From contig JAPWUY010000002.1 of the NCBI GenBank assembly GCA_028275295.1, positions 1 to 16,113 of the forward strand: a stretch of DNA of 16,113 bases. Direction: 5' to 3'. A program made the position numbers and the translations under genes. The DNA comes from Thermodesulfobacteriota bacterium (lineage in GTDB: Bacteria; Desulfobacterota; Desulfocorpusculales; Desulfocorpusculum). Positions within the stretch are counted from its first letter, which is position 1. Each line of letters starts with the position of its first letter. The notes beneath the pieces were generated by a model that was not told the origin of the DNA, did not search any database, and saw only the letters and a program-made list of their open reading frames with translations. Below, one piece after another: positions 14,657 through 16,113 of the stretch.

Positions 14657-16113
14657 ATGGACGAGGGACTTCTCCAATTGGGCAATGACCCTCCTCATCG
14701 GATGCTGGCCAATGTCCTGAGCTGCGCCGTCCTGGGGATAGACGCCTTCCTGGTGGAGGTTGAGGTCGACATAACGAGAGGGCTTCCGGCCTTCGCCACA
14801 GTGGGTCTACCCGAGGCAGCTGTCAAAGAATCCAAAGACAGGGTGAAGGCAGCCATAAAGAATGCGGGTTACAGATTCCCCCTCGACCGCATAACCGTGA
14901 ACCTGGCGCCCGCCGACATGAAAAAGGAGGGGTCCGGTTTCGACCTCCCCATCGCAGTGGGGATACTGGTAGCTCAGGGGACCATCAGGAGCTCAATTCT
15001 CAAAGACTACCTGATTATGGGTGAGCTTTCCCTGGACGGGAGGATAAAGCCCGTGAGGGGAGCCCTCTCCATGGCCATGGCGGCAAAGGATCTCGGTCTC
15101 AAGGGACTGATACTTCCCCAGGAGAACGCGACCGAGGCAGCGGTGGTGAAGGGCATAGAGGTCTTGGGGGCCAAGGATCTTGTCGAGGTCGTCCGATTCC
15201 TCAACGGGGAGATCCAGCTCGAGCCTCAAGAGGTTGATGTGGAAAGCCTCTTCAGTCAGGGTGAGCAGTACGATGTGGACTTCAGGGACGTGAGGGGTCA
15301 GCATCATGCCAAGAGGGCTTTGGAGATAGCCGCAGCTGGAGGACACAACGTCATAATGATAGGCCCTCCTGGCTCGGGAAAGACCATGCTGGCGAGGAGG
15401 CTTCCCACGATCCTCCCTCGCATGACCTTCGAGGAGGCCATAGAGACCACAAAGGTCTACAGCGTTGCCGGACTTCTTCCGGAGAAGAGGGCCTTGATCT
15501 CAGTGAGGCCCTTCAGGGCCCCTCACCACACCATATCCGATGCGGGTCTCATAGGAGGAGGCGCGATCCCCAAACCAGGAGAGGTGAGCCTCGCCACCAA
15601 CGGGGTGCTCTTTCTGGACGAGTTTCCGGAATTCAGGAAAAACGTCCTCGAGGTCCTGAGGCAGCCAATGGAGGACGGTCACGTGACCATATCCAGGGCG
15701 GCCTCCTCCATAACTTACCCAGCCAGGTTCATGCTGGTCGCAGCCATGAACCCGTGTCCCTGCGGCTATTACGGGGATCCCAATAGGACCTGCACGTGCA
15801 CCCTACCCCAGCTCCTCCGGTACAGGAGCAGGATCTCAGGGCCACTTCTGGACAGGATAGACCTTCACGTAGAGGTCCCAGCCCTGAGGTACAGGGAACT
15901 GGCAGGAGAGGATCCCCAGGAGGGATCCGAGGAGATAAGGCAGAGGGTGGATAGGGCGAGGGAGATCCAGAGGCGCAGGTTCGAGAAACTCAAGATCCAC
16001 TGTAACGCCCAGATGACTACCAGGCACATAAGGAAATTCTGTCAGATAGACGATCAATCGAGAAAGCTAATGGAGATGGCCGTGGACAAGCTCGGGATGA
16101 GCGCTAGGGCTTA
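14657..16113 (+). CDS. comM: ComM/YifB family Mg-chelatase-like AAA+ ATPase, 5' part
   Basis: The gene runs off the right edge; 485 codons are visible, nearly all of the usual length of about 510. The N-terminal Lon-protease-C-like domain has the family start [20 protein letters not shown] and [16 protein letters not shown]. The AAA+ module has Walker A GPPGSGKT at 236-243, Walker B GVLFLDEF, the RAPHHT loop, and the family's cysteine motif at C367/C369 and C379/C381 ([10 protein letters not shown]...CTC). ComM acts as a hexameric helicase that promotes branch migration when incoming DNA is integrated during natural transformation; in other bacteria the role is less clear. Two starts are possible. 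ATG 14657 has GGGGTGAAGG upstream and adds 15 residues; ATG 14702 matches the usual family N-terminus ([15 protein letters not shown]) but has no Shine-Dalgarno. The former is chosen with moderate certainty. Confidence 0.93.
   Translation, partial: MDEGLLQLGNDPPHRMLANVLSCAVLGIDAFLVEVEVDITRGLPAFATVGLPEAAVKESKDRVKAAIKNAGYRFPLDRITVNLAPADMKKEGSGFDLPIAVGILVAQGTIRSSILKDYLIMGELSLDGRIKPVRGALSMAMAAKDLGLKGLILPQENATEAAVVKGIEVLGAKDLVEVVRFLNGEIQLEPQEVDVESLFSQGEQYDVDFRDVRGQHHAKRALEIAAAGGHNVIMIGPPGSGKTMLARRLPTILPRMTFEEAIETTKVYSVAGLLPEKRALISVRPFRAPHHTISDAGLIGGGAIPKPGEVSLATNGVLFLDEFPEFRKNVLEVLRQPMEDGHVTISRAASSITYPARFMLVAAMNPCPCGYYGDPNRTCTCTLPQLLRYRSRISGPLLDRIDLHVEVPALRYRELAGEDPQEGSEEIRQRVDRAREIQRRRFEKLKIHCNAQMTTRHIRKFCQIDDQSRKLMEMAVDKLGMSARA

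Overview
The window reads as chromosomal DNA of an anaerobic bacterium, most likely Desulfobacterota (former Deltaproteobacteria). This is an inference from gene content: a TRAP carboxylate importer, multiple CoA-ligase and thiolase/DUF35 genes, and a small HTH/two-CW cysteine protein of a kind I associate with that group. Codon choice leans to AGG/AGA for Arg and ATA for Ile, as in some thermophilic members. No rRNA, tRNA, CRISPR, insertion sequence or phage gene is visible.

Region 1 (1-10886, all + strand) is one compact, probably single-transcript catabolic operon that begins upstream of the window. It runs: dctP (3' part), dctQ, dctM, two thiolase-like genes, two DUF35 zinc-ribbon/OB-fold genes, a BKACE (beta-keto acid cleavage enzyme), an acyl-CoA synthetase, an acyl-CoA dehydrogenase and a second acyl-CoA synthetase. 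Spacings are mostly under 25 nt (40 nt at the dctM/thiolase junction), with ATGA-type overlaps at two junctions. The simplest reading is uptake of an unknown organic acid, CoA activation, dehydrogenation, and C-C cleavage by BKACE and/or the thiolase-like/DUF35 complexes. No enoyl-CoA hydratase or hydroxyacyl-CoA dehydrogenase is in view, so the pathway is incomplete here. Both thiolase-like proteins have Gly where the nucleophilic Cys should be, so they are probably not ordinary thiolases.

Region 2 (10887-11486) holds a small separate gene: an HTH domain joined to an eight-cysteine domain.

Region 3 (11525-14032, - strand) is one large gene made of two tandem malic-enzyme units. The two copies have degenerated at different active-site positions. 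It reads from a near-consensus sigma-70-type promoter, which also fixes the likely start at 14032 rather than farther upstream.

Region 4 (14033-16113) has a divergent intergenic region with a second near-consensus promoter facing right, then a membrane-anchored coiled-coil protein of unknown function and the 5' part of a comM/yifB-type AAA+ ATPase gene that runs off the right edge.
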